A DNA stretch of 37,070 bases, from positions 1 to 37,070 of the forward strand of contig JAQYVW010000027.1 in NCBI GenBank assembly GCA_030145325.1, written 5' to 3'. This stretch comes from Desulfurivibrionaceae bacterium. GTDB lineage: Bacteria; Desulfobacterota; Desulfobulbia; Desulfobulbales; UBA5123. Below are positions 33,779-37,070 of the stretch, in pieces. A program made the position numbers and the translations under genes. The notes under the pieces were generated by a model that saw only the letters and a list, made by a program, of their open reading frames with translations, searched no databases and was not told the origin of the DNA. Each line of letters begins with the position of its first letter. The first letter of the stretch is position 1.

Positions 33779-35350
33779 TTACGAGAAGTGAGTTGCCACC
33801 GCCCGGATCGCATCGGCAGCGGAACTGGTGATGCCGCCGGTATAACCAGCCCCTTCGCCCAGGGGATACAACCCCCGGGTATTCACGGATTGAAAATTAT
33901 CATCGCGGCTAATCCTTACCGGCGAAGAAGTTCTGGTTTCCGCTGCCAAAAGGATGGCCTGACTGGAAACAAATAACGGCACCTGTTCCTTCCACTTGGC
34001 AAAAGCGGCTCGCAACCCCTGGGTCACAAAAGATGGAAAGATCTCCTGCAGATCCGCTTCCACTACCCCCATCCGATACGAGTTTTCGACTATGCCATCG
34101 CCTCCTTTCTTGCCCAGAAAATCAAGCAGGTTTTGCGCCGGCGCCATCCAGTTGCCGCCACCGGCCAGAAAGGCCTTACCCTCAATCTTCTTTTGAAACT
34201 CAAGTCCGGCCAATACCCCTCCCCCCCCGTAATCACTGGCATGGCAGGTCACCACCAGGGCGGCATTTGAAAACGGCGAATCCCGCCGAGAGTAGCTCAT
34301 CCCGTTCAACACCAATCGGCCCTGCTGAGAAGAGGCATTCACCACCTCCCCGCCCGGACACATACAAAAGGTATAGACCCCACGCTTGATGCTGCGATCA
34401 GTATAGTTCAACGAATAGGTGGCAGCGCCCAAAGCAGGATAATCTACATACTTATCGCCATAGCGCATCAGGTTGATGGTTTCCACCGGATGCTCAACCC
34501 GCACTCCGACGAAGATCGGCTTCTGCTCCATGGCAATGCCCTTACCGGCCATCATCGCCATGGTGTCGCGGGCGGAATGGCCTAGGGCAAGATAGATACG
34601 GGAAGAAAGGAATTCCTGCTCATCATTGATGATGAGCCCCGCCACCTGCCCTGCCGTGATCAGGATATCGGTCATCCGGGACTGGTAAAAGATCTCCCCA
34701 CCCCGCGCCAAGATATATCTCCTGATATTGCCGACAATGGTGCAGAGCACATCGGTGCCCAGATGAGGTTTGCTGATGTACTCAATTTCTGCCGGAGCGC
34801 CAAATTTGACCAAGGTCTGCAAAACCCGATTTACTGCGCTGGTATTGTTGTTCCGCCGCGAGAAGAGTTTCCCGTCGGAGTAGGAACCTGCCCCGCCTTC
34901 ACCAAACTGGATGTTTGATTCCGGATTCAGCCGCCGCTCTTTGATAAAACTTTCCACATCCAGGGAGCGCTCTTCTATCTTTTTGCCTCGTTCAAAGATG
35001 ATCGGCTTGAGCCCATGCTCAATAAGCTCCAAGGCTGCAAACATCCCGGCCGGGCCAAACCCCACCACCAACGGCCGCTCCTTACTACCGGCAGGCATCA
35101 CTGCCTCCTTAACCGGCGCACTGTAAACGGCAAAACCCTGCCTATTAATAAAACTGTCGCTGACAGTGACAACCACTGCCAGTTTATAAAAAAACTGCTC
35201 CTGACTGCGCAAATCAAGGGCCTTGCTAAGAAGCTTGACGATGGAGATATCCCCAGCCCCAATCTTCATCTTTTTGGCAGCAGCAGCCAAGTACGCTGCA
35301 CCTCCGTCATCTTCAATGGGTATGGGCAAATTATTTATAATCAGATCCAC
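33779..35350 (-). CDS. COG2509-type FAD-dependent dehydrogenase
   Basis: The 523-residue flavoprotein has an N-terminal domain of about 90 residues (starting 'MDLIINNLPIPIED') followed by the dinucleotide-binding 'VVGFGPAGMFAALE' (about 94-107) and a GxGGxGxxSDGK-like segment 'FGEGGAGSYSDGKL' (about 149-162). The C-terminal FAD contact 'GLYPLGEGAGYTGGITSS' is near 493-510. This is the pattern of the widespread uncharacterised COG2509 dehydrogenases. Substrate is unknown. The GTG at 35350 is the start used, with GGAG 6 bases upstream. It converges on zraP and stands alone on its strand. Confidence 0.9.
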   Translation of the reverse strand: MDLIINNLPIPIEDDGGAAYLAAAAKKMKIGAGDISIVKLLSKALDLRSQEQFFYKLAVVVTVSDSFINRQGFAVYSAPVKEAVMPAGSKERPLVVGFGPAGMFAALELIEHGLKPIIFERGKKIEERSLDVESFIKERRLNPESNIQFGEGGAGSYSDGKLFSRRNNNTSAVNRVLQTLVKFGAPAEIEYISKPHLGTDVLCTIVGNIRRYILARGGEIFYQSRMTDILITAGQVAGLIINDEQEFLSSRIYLALGHSARDTMAMMAGKGIAMEQKPIFVGVRVEHPVETINLMRYGDKYVDYPALGAATYSLNYTDRSIKRGVYTFCMCPGGEVVNASSQQGRLVLNGMSYSRRDSPFSNAALVVTCHASDYGGGGVLAGLEFQKKIEGKAFLAGGGNWMAPAQNLLDFLGKKGGDGIVENSYRMGVVEADLQEIFPSFVTQGLRAAFAKWKEQVPLFVSSQAILLAAETRTSSPVRISRDDNFQSVNTRGLYPLGEGAGYTGGITSSAADAIRAVATHFS

Positions 35351-35765
35351 AAAACGCTCCAGCCTCTATTGTTTTCGGAGATAAACATCCAACGGCGGCG
35401 AACTTAACCACCAGCATGTCCACTGTACAAAAATATAAGTGCGTCGGCCAAATTAATGACCATGGCCATCTATATCAGAAATCCAGCAATTTAGCCGCAT
35501 CAGAGCACTTTTTCGTCATCACGAATTGCTGAATATACCTTGACTTGCTGCGGATGTCGCCCTATGTTGTCATGCTGATTGGCCAACCGGTTCTTTGCCG
35601 ATAAATGCCGTTACCGCTTATCTCACCTTAGCCATAATTATCAATTTCTTGTACCAAGAAACCAGTTCCTGAGAACCAATTAGCAAAAAAATGAACCGAC
35701 ACCATAACAACTGCGCCGTGTGGTTGTCCATGTCCTGCTCTGGTTACAATTTCGGAATTTAATAA
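35351..35765. other. 415-base intergenic region with a weak promoter candidate
   Basis: No gene was recognised. On the plus strand TTGACT (35540-35545) and TATGTT (35563-35568) are spaced by 17 bases and could drive the small CxxC gene about 200 bases downstream. The minus-strand promoter for the FAD dehydrogenase should also lie here but was not identified. Confidence 0.4.
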
Positions 35766-36026
35766 ATGAAGCATTATCAATATATTACAAAAGACAAAAC
35801 AATCCCAGAGCAAGAATTTTGGGTTTGTGAAAATTGCCGCAAACAGAACTGTAATCTTATCCTCGAAGGGAAATGGCGTTTGATCGGCAGGAAGGATACC
35901 GGCGACACAATCTGTAATGAATGCCTCAGAGGTAAACAAAAAGAAACCACTGGCTTACCAGCAGGTAACGCGCCAATCCCCAACAACAGTGACAACGGCA
36001 CCACTACACCGGACAGCAAGGTTTAA
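35766..36026 (+). CDS. small CxxC-containing hypothetical protein (zinc-ribbon-like)
   Basis: The 86-residue product is not recognised. It has two CxxC pairs, Cys21/Cys24 and Cys50/Cys53, plus Cys29, in an arrangement like a zinc ribbon ('FWVCENCRKQNC' and 'DTICNECLRGK'). The last 30 or so residues are Pro/Asn/Thr-rich and look disordered. The ribosome binding site is weak and the gene stands alone, so expression is uncertain. The paired CxxC motifs make a random open frame unlikely. Confidence 0.6.
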   Translation: MKHYQYITKDKTIPEQEFWVCENCRKQNCNLILEGKWRLIGRKDTGDTICNECLRGKQKETTGLPAGNAPIPNNSDNGTTTPDSKV

Positions 36027-36329
36027 CCCCGGCAAGATTCTTTTGTCACCACGATCATCTCCCAAGGACAAACCAATCCAGAAAACCTGCCCGCCAAGAC
36101 CACTTTGGCCACCGACAACGATTAAATCAAAACCGCCCCGCAGCCAATATCCAGCCGCACACTACCTGGCTTAATCGCGCCCAAGCCTAAGGATTCCCCT
36201 CCCCGCAAAAAGAACCCAACAACTCCCATGGGACATCTTGCCGAATAGTTGAATCATCCCCAAAGACCACCGCCCCATCCTTGCCGGATTCCAACCAAGG
36301 CAATGTTTTTTTGCAAACAAGAGACATCC
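36027..36329. other. intergenic stretch with nothing recognised
   Basis: About 300 bases between the small CxxC gene and the rubredoxin promoter. It is C-rich on the plus strand and has short open frames but none with a ribosome binding site or recognisable product. It could be decayed coding sequence, which cannot be shown from this window alone. Confidence 0.4.
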
Positions 36330-36358
36330 TTGGAACAACATTCACGATGGGTTATAAT
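36330..36358 (+). promoter_or_regulatory. sigma-70 promoter for the rubredoxin gene
   Basis: TTGGAA at 36330-36335 and a perfect TATAAT at 36353-36358 are spaced by 17 bases. The transcript would start near 36365, about 87 bases before the rubredoxin ATG. This is among the strongest promoter-like sequences in the window and would fit abundant rubredoxin expression. Confidence 0.65.
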
Positions 36359-36451
36359 GGACCTTACTCCATCTTAATTCATGGCATACTTATCAATGCC
36401 CTGAGCAGGAGCACAAGCCATCTTCGCCAACAAACCTTAAGGAGAATAGCA

Positions 36452-36610
36452 ATGGACAAATGGGAATGCCCCTGCGGCGATATCTATGACCCGGAAGAAG
36501 GAGATTACGAGCACGGTGTAGAGCCAGGCACCAAATGGGAAGACATTCCCGCCGATTGGGTTTGCCCCAAATGCGGTGCCGCCAAAGAAGATTTCTGGAA
36601 AGCCGCCTAA
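36452..36610 (+). CDS. rubredoxin with a CxC first cysteine pair
   Basis: This 52-residue one-iron electron carrier shows the full rubredoxin pattern: '[20 protein letters not shown]', then '[19 protein letters not shown]' and the terminal 'KEDFWKA'. The iron ligands would be Cys6, Cys8, Cys38 and Cys41. The first pair is Cys-Pro-Cys, one residue shorter than the usual CxxC, and Asp10 replaces the common Tyr after the Gly. The nucleotide sequence (TGC CCC TGC GGC) leaves no doubt about the reading. The ATG at 36452 has AAGGAG 7 bases upstream. The gene has its own promoter and terminator. Confidence 0.95.
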   Translation: MDKWECPCGDIYDPEEGDYEHGVEPGTKWEDIPADWVCPKCGAAKEDFWKAA

Positions 36611-36635
36611 ACCGCTGCCCAAATAGATAATTAGC

Positions 36636-36680
36636 AAGGGGGATAATCAATGAAACCGTGATTATCCCCCTTTTATATTT
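36636..36680. terminator. strong (bidirectional) intrinsic terminator after rubredoxin
   Basis: AAGGGGGATAATCA at 36636-36649 pairs perfectly with TGATTATCCCCCTT at 36659-36672 (14 bp, 9-base loop) and is followed by TTTTATATTTT. It ends the rubredoxin transcript and could also serve the convergent PDZ gene. Confidence 0.92.
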
Positions 36681-36742
36681 TCAGTTACAAGCAACAAAAG
36701 TCAAAAATGGGTTTGCCAGCAGAATAACGACAATGCTTAAAT

Positions 36743-37070
36743 CTAAGGCGCCACCATAACAATTTTTGTAATCACCACTTCCCCATTTTTCCTTCGGGCA
36801 ACGGTGATCGGTAACTCTTGACCACTTTTTTTGCTGCGCATGGCCGTATAGATATAATCCAGATCCCCTTTCTGAATCTTCTTGCCATCAAGATTAATAA
36901 TTTTATCCCACACCTTTAGGCCGCTTTTCTTCCCCACCCCCCTTGAGTGCAATCTGACAATATAGGTGCCTTCATACTGACCATTGTCATCAAAATAGGC
37001 ATCAAAACTGATCTTAAACACGGCCTTGCCCCAATCGTCATAAGGGAAGCCGTTTTTATCGTATCGAAAA
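36743..37070 (-). CDS. C-terminal part of a PDZ-domain protein (runs off the window)
   Basis: The minus-strand frame is open from the end of the window to a TAG at 36743-36745, giving at least 109 residues. The C-terminal 75 or so form a PDZ-like domain: 'GTYIVRLHSRGVGKKSGLKV' (carboxylate-binding strand and loop) and 'WDKIINLDGKKI', followed by 'ELPITVARRKNGEVV'. The upstream part ('YDKNGFPYDDWGKAVFKISF') reads as continuous protein, so an internal GTG at 37021 is not the true start. Such C-terminal PDZ domains occur in trypsin-like or aspartyl-type proteases and in stand-alone membrane proteins. The missing N terminus prevents a firmer name. Confidence 0.75.
   Translation of the reverse strand, partial: FRYDKNGFPYDDWGKAVFKISFDAYFDDNGQYEGTYIVRLHSRGVGKKSGLKVWDKIINLDGKKIQKGDLDYIYTAMRSKKSGQELPITVARRKNGEVVITKIVMVAP

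Noticed and set aside
36281-36451. 57-codon N-terminal extension of rubredoxin
   Set aside because: It contains the -10 region and transcript start of the predicted promoter, and rubredoxins of this type are about 52 residues.

Overview
The window reads as chromosomal DNA of a strictly anaerobic, Gram-negative member of the Desulfobacterota, most like a Desulfobulbales-type sulfate reducer or sulfur disproportionator. This is inferred from gene content: a selenocysteine-containing formate dehydrogenase, rubredoxin, cobalamin genes, a ZraPSR-like system, LPS heptose genes and the yicC / DUF370 / gmk cluster. No rRNA, tRNA, CRISPR array, prophage or insertion sequence was found. Gene density is high and most of the window is core housekeeping.

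Layout. (1) 0.2-7.1 kb, plus strand: murI, lolA, a B12-binding radical SAM protein, cobU, cobD, a YfcE-like phosphodiesterase and a four-S1-domain RNA-binding protein. (2) 7.3-12.6 kb, minus strand: a GT9-type glycosyltransferase, rfaE1, yicC, a DUF370/RemA-like regulator, gmk and rlmB, tightly packed behind a good sigma-70-like promoter at about 12.63 kb. (3) 12.7-15.5 kb, minus strand: a MauE/DoxX-like membrane protein, a chemoreceptor and an exported double rhodanese. (4) 16.0-17.9 kb, minus strand: a cobalamin riboswitch followed by a strong intrinsic terminator, then a 38-residue peptide gene and a radical SAM/SPASM maturase. This is the most distinctive locus and fits the poorly characterised CbpA/CbpB ('cobopep') ribosomal-peptide systems. 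(5) glgP on the minus strand, diverging from a plus-strand formate dehydrogenase operon. Its catalytic subunit is read through an in-frame UGA, with a bacterial SECIS hairpin directly after that codon. Two further subunits resemble the electron-transfer subunits of sulfhydrogenase or anaerobic sulfite reductase. (6) 25.3-29.7 kb, plus strand: a cold-shock protein with its terminator, a 47-residue basic protein, an ABC-F ATPase, an unusual TrmA/RumA-like methyltransferase and a DUF2058 protein. (7) 29.7-33.7 kb: a sigma-54 response regulator and histidine kinase (minus) diverging from zraP (plus), which has a textbook sigma-54 promoter and a candidate upstream activator site. (8) 33.8 kb to the end: a COG2509-type FAD dehydrogenase, a small CxxC protein, a rubredoxin with a compressed first cysteine pair, and the C-terminal part of a PDZ protein running off the end.

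Two themes connect the genes. Cobalamin: cobU and cobD (nucleotide-loop assembly), a B12-binding radical SAM protein, and a B12 riboswitch controlling a peptide and its maturase. Anaerobic redox: the seleno-formate dehydrogenase with NAD(P)-linked subunits, rubredoxin, rhodanese with MauE, and the FAD dehydrogenase. All functional calls come from reading the sequence and from family knowledge; no database search was run.
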